Source: Ruegeria sp. A3M17
GTDB taxonomy: Bacteria > Pseudomonadota > Alphaproteobacteria > Rhodobacterales > Rhodobacteraceae
DNA: 64,000 bases
NCBI RefSeq assembly: GCF_003318255.1
Contig: NZ_QOCF01000013.1
Coordinates: forward strand, 120,932-184,931
Direction of reading: 5' to 3'
The position numbers and the translations under genes are program-made. The notes under the pieces are model-generated. The model ran no database searches. It had not been told where the DNA came from and was given only the letters and a program-made list of their open reading frames with translations. This document shows, piece after piece, positions 1 through 8,996 of the stretch. Every line of letters begins with the position of its first letter. Position 1 is the stretch's first letter.

Positions 1-1264
1 GAGCCAGTTCAAAAACATAGTCGATGACTTTGTCTTCGAAGATCGGCGCGCGCAGCTGTTGCTGCATCTGAGCGTTCTGCTGAACGAACTCAAAGAACTG
101 ACGTTCCTGACCAGGGTACTGACGTGCCTGGTTCATGATCGCCTGGGTCATCTCGGAATCGGTGACCTCAACTTCGGCCTTCTGGCCCAGTTCAGCCAAC
201 AGCAGGCCCAGACGCACGCGGCGTTCGGCCAGCTTGTTGTGCTCGTCTGTGGGCTCGATCTCGGCGTGGTCGTGGCCTTCCACTTCCGGGTTTTCCTCGT
301 GCCACAGCTGATGTGCGATCTGCTTGGCTTCGGCTTCAACCAGCGACGGAGGCAGGTCGAACGAGACTTTCTCGTCCAGCGCATCCAACAGGCCACGCTT
401 CATGACCGCGCGCGATGCACCGGAATACTCCGCTTCCAGACGCTCGGCGATTTGACCTTTCAGCGCGGCCAGATCTTCTGCGCCAAACTTGGTTGCCAGC
501 TCGTCGTTTACTTCTGCAGCAACAGGTTCCTTCACCTCTTTGATGGTGCAGGTGAATACGGCGTCTTTGCCGGCCAGATGTTCTGCGCCGTATTCCTCGG
601 GGAAGGAAACGTTGACGTCTTTTTCTTCTTCGGCCTTCACGCCAACCAGCTGCTCTTCGAAGCCGGGGATGAAGCTGTTGGAACCCAGAACCAGCGGATA
701 GTCCTCAGCCGAACCGCCTTCGAATTCTTCGCCGTCAACTTTGCCAACAAAGTCGATCACAACCTGATCGCCGTCCTTGGCTTTCGAACCCTTGCGGCGT
801 GCTTTGAAGTCCTGCGCGGTTTCTGCCAGGCTGTTCAGCGCTTCTTCGATGGCTGCGTCGTCCGCTTTGACAACCAGCTTTTCCAGCTCAACCGATTTCA
901 GGTCAACTTCGGGGATCGCAGGCAGTGCCTCATAGGACATTGCGACTTCGACATCGTCGCCTTCTTTCCAGTCTTCGTTTGTCATTTTGACGTCGGGCTG
1001 CAGTGCAGGGCGCTCGCCGCTGTCCTCAAAGTGCTGGTTCATCGCACCATCGATGGTTTCCTGCATCGCTTCGCCCAACAGACGCTGACCGAACTGCTTT
1101 TTCAGCAGCGCCATCGGCACTTTGCCTTTGCGGAAACCCTTCATCTCGACTTCCGGCTGCGCTTCGACCAGTTTCTCGTTAACTTTGTCGTTCAGCTCGG
1201 CTGCGGATACGACGATATTGTAGCCGCGTTTCAGACCTTCGTTCAGCGTCTCGGTAACCTGCAT
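1..1264 (-). CDS. tig: Trigger factor (partial, C-terminus beyond the window)
   Basis: Ribosome-associated chaperone and peptidyl-prolyl isomerase that meets nascent chains at the exit tunnel. Reading the minus strand from the ATG at 1262-1264 gives [19 protein letters not shown]; the ribosome-docking signature GFRKGKVP is at residues 43-50. An FKBP-type isomerase domain follows from about residue 160 ([10 protein letters not shown]), then the helical C-terminal arms. 421 codons are present and the frame is still open at base 2, so only a short C-terminal piece is missing. A GGGGAC stretch about 10 bases before the ATG can serve as ribosome binding site. A GC-rich hairpin lies in the leader. 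A long open frame on the plus strand over the same bases is only the antisense of this gene. Confidence 0.96.
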   Translation of the reverse strand, partial: MQVTETLNEGLKRGYNIVVSAAELNDKVNEKLVEAQPEVEMKGFRKGKVPMALLKKQFGQRLLGEAMQETIDGAMNQHFEDSGERPALQPDVKMTNEDWKEGDDVEVAMSYEALPAIPEVDLKSVELEKLVVKADDAAIEEALNSLAETAQDFKARRKGSKAKDGDQVVIDFVGKVDGEEFEGGSAEDYPLVLGSNSFIPGFEEQLVGVKAEEEKDVNVSFPEEYGAEHLAGKDAVFTCTIKEVKEPVAAEVNDELATKFGAEDLAALKGQIAERLEAEYSGASRAVMKRGLLDALDEKVSFDLPPSLVEAEAKQIAHQLWHEENPEVEGHDHAEIEPTDEHNKLAERRVRLGLLLAELGQKAEVEVTDSEMTQAIMNQARQYPGQERQFFEFVQQNAQMQQQLRAPIFEDKVIDYVFELA

Positions 1265-1288
1265 TATGGTAGTCCCCATAGGATTCGG

Positions 1289-1308
1289 GGCGCGCAAAAC
1301 GGCGCGCC
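1289..1308 (-). promoter_or_regulatory. GC-rich hairpin in the trigger factor leader
   Basis: GGCGCGC (1289-1295) and GCGCGCC (1302-1308) form a perfect 7-bp stem around a 6-base loop, 25 bases upstream of the tig ATG. No T-run follows on either strand, so it does not look like a terminator. It may be a leader structure affecting tig mRNA stability or translation; no function is proven. Confidence 0.35.
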
Positions 1309-1394
1309 GGACAAATTTGACGCCTTCTATTTGCCCAGCCGCTTACGTGCAAGAGGCAATGGCCGGATCAGCCTTGTTTTGCCGCCGATTTGAA

Positions 1395-1428
1395 CAAAAA
1401 GAACGCCCCAGTCAGACCGGGGCGCCGT
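1395..1428 (-). terminator. Intrinsic terminator of the porin gene
   Basis: Arms CGCCCC (1404-1409) and GGGGCG (1419-1424) form a hairpin. On the minus strand it is followed by a T-run (A at 1396-1400). It lies about 20 bases past the porin stop codon and separates the porin from tig. Confidence 0.75.
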
Positions 1429-1447
1429 TAGCTCCGGGGAAACGTCG

Positions 1448-2572
1448 TCAGAACTTCCAGAGTGCACCCAGCACCCAGGCTTCGTTCTTGTCAAAGTCGA
1501 CCGTGTCGTCGAAGTCGTGGTTACGGTATTTCAGGTAGGCGTCCGTGTTGATCGCGTCGATCCGCTGAACAACGGCAATACCCCAGGACTTGGTGCTGGA
1601 CCCTTGATTTTCGAAATCAGAACCGTCGAAATAGTCGATACCAACGCCGGTTTTACCCCAGGACACCCAATCCCCTTCATAGGCAAGTTTGGTGTACCAG
1701 TAATCCGGGTCGCTGGCGCCGGTAGAGGTATCGTCCCGCGTGCCGAGGGCCGCAGTAAAGCTGAACCCGCTGGGCAACAGGACCGACGCGGACCCGATAG
1801 TATCCTTGCGCTCGCCGGGTTGGCCGTCGAAGTCCCTTACTGCGTAGGCAATGCTCGCTGCGAACTCGACACCGTTGGTGAACGTGTTCCGGTACTTGAC
1901 CGCGAGATCGTAATAATCGTCGTCATCGCTGCTGGAAAGGATGTTCTGACCATAAGCAATCGCCGCTGAGAAACCGTTGAAATCGGGTGTGTCATACCGC
2001 ACCCTGCCCCGACGTGCGCCATCAAAGTTGCTAGCCGAGTCGCCAACGGTGATGCCACTCAGGATACCGTCTGCTCCGCGGTAGAAAAACGCGCCGTTTT
2101 CATCGTTTGTAAAAGAATACAAAGCCGTCCCGACGTAGGACAAATCAGTCTCGGCGGCCCCGTCCGAGGCCATACTGCCCTGACCTGCAGAGAACTTACC
2201 GTATCCACCCTTGAGCGAGAAATCGACGTGGCGGATATCTTCACGGCTCCAACCGTTGGTGTTGGTGCCATCCTGGTTGGCTGTCCCGGTACTTGGCAGA
2301 CCCAGACCCGTTTCGAACCGGAACATGAACTCATTGCTGCCATAGGGCTGCATGACGCGCAAACCCACGCGGCTGTTGGACAGGTCATTGTCCAGCAACC
2401 GGGTCTCGGTCTCCTGGCCGTCATCGACCGATACGATCACCGGATCGAGCTGACCGTACAGTACCACGTAACCGCCGCTGTTGTTTTCGTACTTCAATTC
2501 AGCGGCGGCAGGTATCGCCGTGGTCATCGCCAGAACAGCGGCAACCGAGGGGAGTTTCAAATTCACTGTCAT
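1448..2572 (-). CDS. Gram-negative porin, outer membrane beta-barrel
   Basis: 374-residue outer membrane porin for passive diffusion of small solutes. The N-terminus (MTVNLKLPSVAAVLAMTTA) is a signal peptide with probable cleavage near residue 24 (AAA/E). The mature part has alternating hydrophobic/polar strands with many Gly, Asp and aromatic residues, and the chain ends in Phe (GALWKF), the usual beta-barrel end signal. An upstream in-frame ATG would add 13 residues, but AAGGTG lies at the right distance from the ATG at 2570-2572, so this start is preferred. The gene is single, with its own terminator and a long AT-rich leader. It resembles the porin_4 type common in Rhodobacterales. Substrate specificity cannot be read from the sequence. 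Confidence 0.9.
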   Translation of the reverse strand: MTVNLKLPSVAAVLAMTTAIPAAAELKYENNSGGYVVLYGQLDPVIVSVDDGQETETRLLDNDLSNSRVGLRVMQPYGSNEFMFRFETGLGLPSTGTANQDGTNTNGWSREDIRHVDFSLKGGYGKFSAGQGSMASDGAAETDLSYVGTALYSFTNDENGAFFYRGADGILSGITVGDSASNFDGARRGRVRYDTPDFNGFSAAIAYGQNILSSSDDDDYYDLAVKYRNTFTNGVEFAASIAYAVRDFDGQPGERKDTIGSASVLLPSGFSFTAALGTRDDTSTGASDPDYWYTKLAYEGDWVSWGKTGVGIDYFDGSDFENQGSSTKSWGIAVVQRIDAINTDAYLKYRNHDFDDTVDFDKNEAWVLGALWKF

Positions 2573-2873
2573 TTTATTCACCTTGAACGTTTCGTTTGTG
2601 GGAACCGTCAAAAGAAAAACCGATGAGGCAGCCCACTCCGCAAGGAACCGAGTTAGTCGTGTTTAGGATTTCTGCCTTACGGCTCAAATCGGCAGAAAGT
2701 AAATTTTAATCATATCAAAGATTTGGCCACCAAGATTTCGTAGGCAGGAAAATCTAGGTACAAGTCTGCCACTCTGTCTGATGTCTTTCAAAAGGAATGA
2801 CATGCATTGATGCGGATACGTGCGGCCATTTCTTGCCGAACGCTGAAAAAAGCGGCTAATTTCCGCCCATGCG
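2573..2873. promoter_or_regulatory. Porin upstream region with 8-bp inverted repeat
   Basis: This roughly 300-base gene-free stretch between nnr and the porin is AT-rich around 2690-2780, as expected for the porin promoter. TTTCTGCC (2669-2676) and GGCAGAAA (2691-2698) form a perfect 8-bp inverted repeat with a 14-base spacer, about 100-125 bases before the porin ATG. This could be an operator or a leader stem. The end next to nnr holds that gene's probable terminator. No additional gene is convincing here. Confidence 0.4.
2846..2866 (-). terminator. Probable terminator of nnr
   Basis: On the minus strand, GCGG and CCGC (2863-2866 and 2852-2855) form a short stem followed by six T (A at 2846-2851), 8 bases past the nnr stop. 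The stem is only 4 bp, so it is a weak candidate. Confidence 0.45.
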
Positions 2874-4610
2874 TCATTTGGCCAGATGCCGAAAGACCGC
2901 AGGTAGTTGCTCGGGCAGATCCTCGGCAATCAACCCGGGGCCGAAATGGCGCGCGCATTCCACATGCAGCCACGCACCCGTTTCCGCAGCCTGCATTGGG
3001 GCGAACCCTCGCGCCAACAACCCGGTGATAAACCCGGCGAGCACGTCGCCAGAGCCAGCCGTCGCCAACCACGGTGCCGAACGCTCATAATGGGCCGAAT
3101 TGATCGCACAGCGCCCATCCGGCGCGGCAATCACCGTGTCCGGCCCCTTGAACAGAACCACACACCCTGCCCGCTTGGCCGCCTCACGCGTTGCGTCGAC
3201 CTTGGAATAGGCCGGGCCTTTGGTGGGAACAGCCTTGAACTTTTCAGATATGTCAGGGAACAGGCGTGCGAACTCTCCACCATGCGGTGTGAGAACGCAT
3301 TTATCGTGCAATTGGTCAAACAGAGTCGCAGGGTCATCCGCATACGCGGTCAAAGCGTCGGCATCCAAAACCGTCGCCCGATTTGCCGCCAGAGCAACCG
3401 GCACCAGATCCCGCGCACGCTCCAATCCCAGACCGGGGCCAAGACAAAGCGCATTCAACCGCTCATCGTTGAGAACATCGGACAACCCGTCGCCACCCTC
3501 AACCCGTTGCAGCATGATTGCCATCACCTGCGCCGCAACCTCCATCTGCGCCGCCGGGGGAACCCCCAATGTTACCAACCCGGCCCCAATCCGCAAAGCA
3601 CCGCGCGCTGCCAATCGCGCCGCGCCGGATTTGCCGGAACCGCCCGATAAGATGAGGGCGTGGCCATGGGAATACTTGTGTTGTTGTTTGAATTTGGGCA
3701 AGCGATAAAGCGGCAACCCAATCCATGTTCGCTCGTCCTTCACGCGGCCAGGTGCCTCGGCAAGGGTTAGAAAAGCAGGTCGGCTCGCCCTGCGAAAAGG
3801 CTTTGGTCCTAACGTGAAAGCATCGTCATATGGTTCACCGTTAAAGCGGCAACGCTGCGTGGAAATGCCTATGTCTTTAACAACGAGCTTGCCACACAAA
3901 TCCGGCCCTTGCGCCAGAAAATGCCCGGGCTTTGGGCTATCGAAACACACGGTCAACCAAGCAAAACGGTCATGCAATGGACGCGCGCCGCCCGCAGTAG
4001 CAACCTTGTTTCGCATCTCTGCGGGCAAACCGTCCAGAAATTCGCGAGGCTTTAGGTTCAATGGCTCTTGATGCAACACCCGCCCGCTGTCCAAACACAA
4101 ACCAGATGGGGCATCTATGCTGACCAGGCGGTCGGTGTAATGGTCCCCATTCACACCAGAAAGATGCCGAACAACCTTGAACAGTTCACCGTCCAAGCCG
4201 CGTTTCAGTCCCGTCCCAAACAGAGCGTCAACGTAAAGATCGACAGAACCACACTTGCGCATGTCCTGCTCAGTCAGCGGAACAACCTCCCCCAACTCCT
4301 GCCACCGATCATAGTTCACTTGCGCATCTGCTGGCAGCTTGTCGGCGTCCCCATACAGAAAAACCTCGACTTCCCAGCCCCACTCTTTCAACAGGCGCGC
4401 AACGACGAACCCATCACCACCATTATTGCCGGGACCGCACAAAACCACGGCAGCGCCAGACGTTTTCGACAGTTCAGGCCATTCCTCAAAAATCGCCTCG
4501 ACAACCCCGCGACCGGCGCGCTCCATCAGTTCCAGACCGGTCACCTGACCGGACTCAATCGCCGCTGTTTCAATTGCTCGCATCTGCGCCGCTGTTAGCA
4601 ATTCCGTCAT
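2874..4610 (-). CDS. nnr: Bifunctional NAD(P)H-hydrate epimerase/dehydratase
   Basis: 578-residue repair enzyme that rescues hydrated NADH and NADPH. The N-terminal YjeF-type domain epimerises S- and R-NAD(P)HX; the C-terminal domain dehydrates the S form using ADP or ATP. The N domain (about 1-225) carries the nucleotide loop GPGNNGGDG at residues 59-67. The C domain (about 290-578) has the ribokinase-like motifs HGGEFARLFPD and AGSGDVLAGF near the end, with the conserved GSGD. Length fits the fused bacterial form. The ATG at 4608-4610 is preceded by AGAGGA. The gene is divergent from glnB with about 170 bases between; this adjacency to glnBA occurs in other alphaproteobacteria (recalled, not checked). 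Confidence 0.93.
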   Translation of the reverse strand: MTELLTAAQMRAIETAAIESGQVTGLELMERAGRGVVEAIFEEWPELSKTSGAAVVLCGPGNNGGDGFVVARLLKEWGWEVEVFLYGDADKLPADAQVNYDRWQELGEVVPLTEQDMRKCGSVDLYVDALFGTGLKRGLDGELFKVVRHLSGVNGDHYTDRLVSIDAPSGLCLDSGRVLHQEPLNLKPREFLDGLPAEMRNKVATAGGARPLHDRFAWLTVCFDSPKPGHFLAQGPDLCGKLVVKDIGISTQRCRFNGEPYDDAFTLGPKPFRRASRPAFLTLAEAPGRVKDERTWIGLPLYRLPKFKQQHKYSHGHALILSGGSGKSGAARLAARGALRIGAGLVTLGVPPAAQMEVAAQVMAIMLQRVEGGDGLSDVLNDERLNALCLGPGLGLERARDLVPVALAANRATVLDADALTAYADDPATLFDQLHDKCVLTPHGGEFARLFPDISEKFKAVPTKGPAYSKVDATREAAKRAGCVVLFKGPDTVIAAPDGRCAINSAHYERSAPWLATAGSGDVLAGFITGLLARGFAPMQAAETGAWLHVECARHFGPGLIAEDLPEQLPAVFRHLAK

Positions 4611-4767
4611 CTCAAATCCTCTGGCGATTCAGTTTCGCTTACTTTTTGTGCAAGTTGATCAAAAATTGACCCGACGCCCATTTTCTCAGCGCCCGGCTCG
4701 GGCCGATATCGCTATCACATTGCCGCCCGAATTTAGACGTGGTCAGTGCCAAGCTGACAAGAGTTAA

Positions 4768-5118
<351 letters not shown>

Positions 5119-5151
5119 CAGAACAAACTCAAAGCAGAGGAATATATAGTT

Positions 5152-6558
5152 ATGAGCAAGGACGCAGTTCTTCAGCTGATCAAAGACGAGGACGCCGAAT
5201 ACGTCGACGTTCGCTTCACTGATCCCCGCGGCAAGCTTCAGCACGTCACGCTGATGGCTGACCAGGTTGACGAGGACTTCCTGGAAGAAGGCTTTATGTT
5301 CGACGGTTCGTCCATTGCGGGCTGGAAGTCGATCGAAGCATCAGACATGAAGCTGATGCTCGACACCGAGAGCGCCTATGTCGATCCGTTCTACGCCGAA
5401 AAAACCATCTGCGTGCACTGCTCGGTTGTTGAGCCCGACACTGGCGAAGCCTATGAGCGTGACCCGCGTGGCACCGCCCAGAAAGCCGAAGCCTATCTGA
5501 AAGCCTCTGGTATTGGCGATGTGGCCTACATGGGCCCTGAAGCGGAATTCTTCCTGTTTGATGACGTCCGATTCTCGAACAGCATCAATAAGGTATCCTA
5601 CGAAGTTGATGCAACTGACGCGTCGTGGAACACCGATACCGAATACGAGATGGGCAACATGGGCCATCGTCCGGGCGTCAAGGGCGGCTACTTCCCGGTG
5701 AACCCGATCGACGAAGCGCAGGATCTGCGTTCGGAAATGCTGTCGACGATGAAACGCCTGGGCATGAAGGTCGACAAGCACCACCACGAGGTTGCGTCGT
5801 GCCAGCACGAGCTGGGCCTGATCTTCGGCAGCCTGACCAAACAGGCTGACGAGCTGCAGAAGTACAAGTACATCATCCACAATGTCGCGCACGCCTACGG
5901 CAAATCGGCCACCTTCATGCCGAAGCCGATCGCAGGTGACAACGGCACCGGCATGCACGTGAACATGTCGATCTGGAAAGACGGCAAGCCGCTCTTTGCT
6001 GGCGACAAATACGCCGACCTGTCGGATGAGGCACTGTACTTCATCGGCGGCATCCTGAAGCACGCCAAGACGCTGAACGCCTTCACCAACCCGGCGACCA
6101 ACAGCTACAAGCGTCTGATCCCGGGCTTTGAGGCCCCCGTTCTGCGCGCTTATTCGGCCCGTAACCGTTCGGGTTGCGTCCGTATTCCGTGGACCGAAAG
6201 CCCGAAAGCCAAGCGCGTCGAGGCCCGTTTCCCCGATCCGGCAGCAAACCCCTACCTGTGCTTTGCCGCGCTGTTGATGGCCGGTCTGGACGGCATCAAG
6301 AACAAGATCGATCCGGGCGAAGCCATGGACAAGAACCTCTACGACCTGCCTGCCGAAGAACTGGCCGACATCCCGACCGTCTGCGGCAGCTTGCGCGAAG
6401 CTCTGGAAGCTCTGGCATCGGATCACGACTTCCTGCTGCAGGGCGACGTGTTCACCAAAGACCAGATAGACGGCTACATCGCACTGAAGATGGAAGAAGT
6501 CGAAACCTACGAGCACACCCCGCACCCGGTTGAATACGGCATGTACTACAGCTGCTAA
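5152..6558 (+). CDS. glnA: Glutamine synthetase type I
   Basis: 468-residue enzyme that makes glutamine from glutamate, ammonia and ATP. It forms a cytoplasmic dodecamer. Recognisable elements are [10 protein letters not shown] near residue 48, the ATP-site stretch [16 protein letters not shown] around residues 258-273 and the adenylylation motif KNLYDLP, with the modifiable tyrosine near residue 397. The last motif indicates the GlnE-controlled GSI-beta form. The gene follows glnB after 33 bases, with AGAGGA as ribosome binding site, and ends at a strong terminator. Activity is therefore likely set both by nitrogen-dependent transcription and by PII-directed adenylylation. Long open frames on the minus strand here are antisense artefacts. 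Confidence 0.98.
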   Translation: MSKDAVLQLIKDEDAEYVDVRFTDPRGKLQHVTLMADQVDEDFLEEGFMFDGSSIAGWKSIEASDMKLMLDTESAYVDPFYAEKTICVHCSVVEPDTGEAYERDPRGTAQKAEAYLKASGIGDVAYMGPEAEFFLFDDVRFSNSINKVSYEVDATDASWNTDTEYEMGNMGHRPGVKGGYFPVNPIDEAQDLRSEMLSTMKRLGMKVDKHHHEVASCQHELGLIFGSLTKQADELQKYKYIIHNVAHAYGKSATFMPKPIAGDNGTGMHVNMSIWKDGKPLFAGDKYADLSDEALYFIGGILKHAKTLNAFTNPATNSYKRLIPGFEAPVLRAYSARNRSGCVRIPWTESPKAKRVEARFPDPAANPYLCFAALLMAGLDGIKNKIDPGEAMDKNLYDLPAEELADIPTVCGSLREALEALASDHDFLLQGDVFTKDQIDGYIALKMEEVETYEHTPHPVEYGMYYSC

Positions 6559-6585
6559 GCTGCGGGTTAGCGAAAGATCGAACGG

Positions 6586-6612
6586 AAGGGCGTCCAGTGG
6601 GCGCCCTTTTGT
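6586..6612 (+). terminator. Intrinsic terminator of glnBA
   Basis: AAGGGCG (6586-6592) pairs with CGCCCTT (6602-6608) across a 9-base loop, followed by TT and a T-rich stretch. It lies 28 bases past the glnA stop. Confidence 0.85.
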
Positions 6613-6709
6613 CGTTTCTCACCGTCACCCTCCAACTACCTTGACTGAGGCGCAGGAACGTCAGAGCCTTTCTCTGACATATTAGCTTATGCATTTTTGG
6701 GAGAGAACG

Positions 6710-6988
6710 ATGCGCCTGATGTTGAAATTCACGATACCAGTTGAAAAGGGCAATCAGGCAGAGCGGGACGGAACCCTTAGGCCAGCAATCGAAGCGCTGG
6801 TGAAAGACGTGAATGCCGAGGCCGCGTATTTCGCACTAGAGCATGGAAAACGCATGGGGATCGTCATCTTTGAGGAAAGTGATCAAGCGCGCATGCCAGC
6901 CATCAACGAACCGCTGTTCGCGGCTCTGGACGCCAATATTGAGATCCAGCCTGTCTTAACTTCTGAAGACTTACAGCGTGCTTTGTAG
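6710..6988 (+). CDS. Small conserved-type hypothetical protein
   Basis: 92-residue cytoplasmic protein that I cannot assign with certainty. It begins MRLMLKFTIPVEKGNQAE and reads like a one-domain alpha/beta ferredoxin-like fold, with alternating strands, a helix around residues 18-32 and a final segment NIEIQPVLTSEDLQRAL. There is no signal peptide or membrane segment. An upstream in-frame ATG would add seven residues, but GGGAG is well placed for the ATG at 6710. It ends 52 bases before the lytic transglycosylase gene and may share its transcript. A dimeric alpha-beta barrel family member is a reasonable guess from the pattern only. Confidence 0.7.
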   Translation: MRLMLKFTIPVEKGNQAERDGTLRPAIEALVKDVNAEAAYFALEHGKRMGIVIFEESDQARMPAINEPLFAALDANIEIQPVLTSEDLQRAL

Positions 6989-7040
6989 ACCGCGTTCTAC
7001 TTATTACCGGTTGTGCTTAAACCCATCGAAGGAAATATTC

Positions 7041-7835
7041 ATGCGATGCCTTGCCATTTCGTTTGTCATTGCCGTCACCCTGCCAGCAATCAGCGTCGCT
7101 GCTCCTTGCGGCAACACAAGTAGCGGCTTTGAGGTATGGAAAGTAGACTTTGCCAGACAGGCGAAACGCGCGGGTGTCAAAAAGAAAGGATTGCAGGCAC
7201 TAGCCCAATCCCAATACGCCACGCGAACCATTGCGGCGGACCGCAATCAAAAGAGCTTTAAATACTCGTTAGACAAGTTCATGCGCGTCCGAGGGGCAGA
7301 CACCATCGTGGCGCAAGGGCGCAAACGCAAAGCGCGCAACCCACAATTCTATGCGGCACTCGAACGTCAATACGGCGTACCGGCCGGGGTGCTGATCGCC
7401 ATTCACGGAATGGAAACCGGGTTCGGAAACTTCATGGGGGACAGTCAGGTTGTTTCCGCAATCACAACACTGGCCTATGACTGCCGCAGGTCCGAGTTTT
7501 TCATTCCTCACGCGATCGGGGCGCTGAAGCTGGTCGATCAAGGCAGCATTACGACAGCGACAAAAGGGGCAAAACATGGCGAACTTGGGCACACCCAGTT
7601 CCTACCAGGCAATGCCATGCAATACGGGGTTGATGCCACCGGCGACGGTCAGGTCGACTTTTACAATATGACCGATGCATTGGCCTCAACTGCCAATTTT
7701 CTGCGTAAGAAGGGCTGGAAACCCGGTCGGGGCTATCAACAGGGTCAGCCAAACTTTGCAGTCATTCAACAGTGGAATGCTGCCTCGGTTTACCAACAAT
7801 CCATTGCAATAATGGCTGCCCGAATCGACGGTTGA
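7041..7835 (+). CDS. Lytic murein transglycosylase, MltB/GH103-like
   Basis: 264-residue secreted peptidoglycan lytic transglycosylase, which cleaves the MurNAc-GlcNAc bond to give 1,6-anhydro-MurNAc ends. A signal peptide covers residues 1-20. The catalytic glutamate is Glu125 in HGMETGFGNFMG. GH103 features follow: the TLAYD segment, LGHTQFLP, the GDGQVDFYNMTDAL stretch and the ANFLRKKGW block. There is no lipobox, so it is probably periplasmic and soluble; it lacks the C-terminal peptidoglycan-binding domain found in some MltB proteins. GAAGGA precedes the ATG at 7041 with good spacing. An earlier in-frame ATG overlaps the preceding gene and lacks a good site. Confidence 0.9.
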   Translation: MRCLAISFVIAVTLPAISVAAPCGNTSSGFEVWKVDFARQAKRAGVKKKGLQALAQSQYATRTIAADRNQKSFKYSLDKFMRVRGADTIVAQGRKRKARNPQFYAALERQYGVPAGVLIAIHGMETGFGNFMGDSQVVSAITTLAYDCRRSEFFIPHAIGALKLVDQGSITTATKGAKHGELGHTQFLPGNAMQYGVDATGDGQVDFYNMTDALASTANFLRKKGWKPGRGYQQGQPNFAVIQQWNAASVYQQSIAIMAARIDG

Positions 7836-8034
7836 AGCTGGCTTGGGATTCCGGGCTTAACACCCGATTTTGGCCACATTGTCGCCACAGACGTCAAAAG
7901 GCCCTTAAAATGCCTAGGTTTCCATAGCGTAATCAATCTGCCCGATTTCTCATTTTTTTCCATTTTTGCCCAAATCTGCCCCAGATCGCTTGCTAGATTG
8001 TTTCCAAACACAGGATGCGACAAAGGACAGCGCA

Positions 8035-8946
8035 GTGACTCCGAAGCACAGCTATCACGGTGGTCTGCAATTCGACGGTAAGACCGAAGACGCGATCGAG
8101 CGGTTCAGCGACATCGTTGCCAAGACCCTTGCGGACTATGGTCACCTGGTCGAGCGCAAGTCTCTGCTGAACGACACCGAAGCCAGCATTGTGTCCAGTC
8201 AGTATCTGGTGCGCCTGACGCTGGATACTAAGGTCGCCGAAACCGAGGACCGGTTCGAGCGCCTCAACCGCGCCGCAGGTCTGAAGACAATCCAGAGACC
8301 CATCGTCACCCTGCCGAGTAACCGGCTGACGATCACTGTGACCCCGGTTTCCCCCCTATTGGATGACAGCGAAGTTTCCGAGCTGATGCTGGTCGTGATC
8401 CTTTACAGAATGGTTGACGTCTGCGCGACCCAGCGGGTCGAATGGCTGTCGCCCAATACCGTTTTGACCATCGAACAATTCATGAGTGCATTTGACACGC
8501 TGACCCCAAGCAGGCCGCGTGACAGAAAACAGATTTTCGAGGCAGTGACAGGCCCGTTTGCCGGACTGAATGTCACTGACGCAGAAGACCTGGATGAGCC
8601 ACAAAAAAAGGCACTGACCCCAGTAGCCCGGCCAATCCAGCTGTCGGATGAGCAGTTGCTCAGCATCGCTTTTCGGACAGAACCTATCGAGCAGCCTACC
8701 GATCGGGACGACACGCCCCCCCTCGTCCACGAGCAACCCAGCGATATCCTCCGACTGACCAGTTGGGGATTGACGGGTGCCGTGGCAAGCGTGTCTGTCC
8801 CGATTGCGGCCTCTTTGGCCGCTGTGAACCTGATTAGGGGCGAAGACTTCCGCCTCAATACTCAGGTGCTGGTATATTCGGTCGCGATCTCCGCTCTCAG
8901 CACAAGCGGGGCACTTGCGGGCGCAGCCAGCGCGCTGGGCATGTAG
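8035..8946 (+). CDS. Unknown protein with two C-terminal membrane segments
   Basis: Not recognised. The 303-residue product is read from a GTG at 8035, supported by AAAGGA about 9 bases upstream; a longer reading from an ATG at 7966 has no such site. Residues 1-235 are soluble and rather acidic, with a helix-rich start (EDAIERFSDIVAKTLADYG) and mixed alpha/beta content. Two hydrophobic stretches follow near the end, around residues 245-270 (GAVASVSVPIAASLAAVNL) and 277-303 (rich in Ala, Ser and Gly). This suggests a cytoplasmic domain anchored by a C-terminal hairpin. It stands alone between a noncoding stretch and a strong terminator, convergent with the DUF3445 gene. Confidence 0.72.
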   Translation: MTPKHSYHGGLQFDGKTEDAIERFSDIVAKTLADYGHLVERKSLLNDTEASIVSSQYLVRLTLDTKVAETEDRFERLNRAAGLKTIQRPIVTLPSNRLTITVTPVSPLLDDSEVSELMLVVILYRMVDVCATQRVEWLSPNTVLTIEQFMSAFDTLTPSRPRDRKQIFEAVTGPFAGLNVTDAEDLDEPQKKALTPVARPIQLSDEQLLSIAFRTEPIEQPTDRDDTPPLVHEQPSDILRLTSWGLTGAVASVSVPIAASLAAVNLIRGEDFRLNTQVLVYSVAISALSTSGALAGAASALGM

Positions 8947-8974
8947 CCTGGTATGAAATGACCCTCCTTGGAGG

Positions 8975-8996
8975 CCCCGCCGTCAGGCGGGGTTTT
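8975..8996 (+). terminator. Strong terminator overlapping the end of the opposite gene
   Basis: CCCCGCC (8975-8981), loop GTCA and GGCGGGG (8986-8992) are followed by TTTT. This terminates the plus-strand unknown gene. The loop contains the stop codon of the minus-strand DUF3445 gene, and the right arm encodes that protein's last residues (Asn-Pro-Ala). Confidence 0.9.

Noticed and set aside
59..1393. 444-codon open frame on the plus strand, Phe/Leu/Cys-rich
   Set aside because: It is the antisense of the trigger factor gene; the minus strand gives a complete chaperone sequence with its signature motif.
5341..6525. 394-codon minus-strand frame, Val/Phe/Gln-rich
   Set aside because: Antisense of glnA, which is fully conserved on the plus strand.
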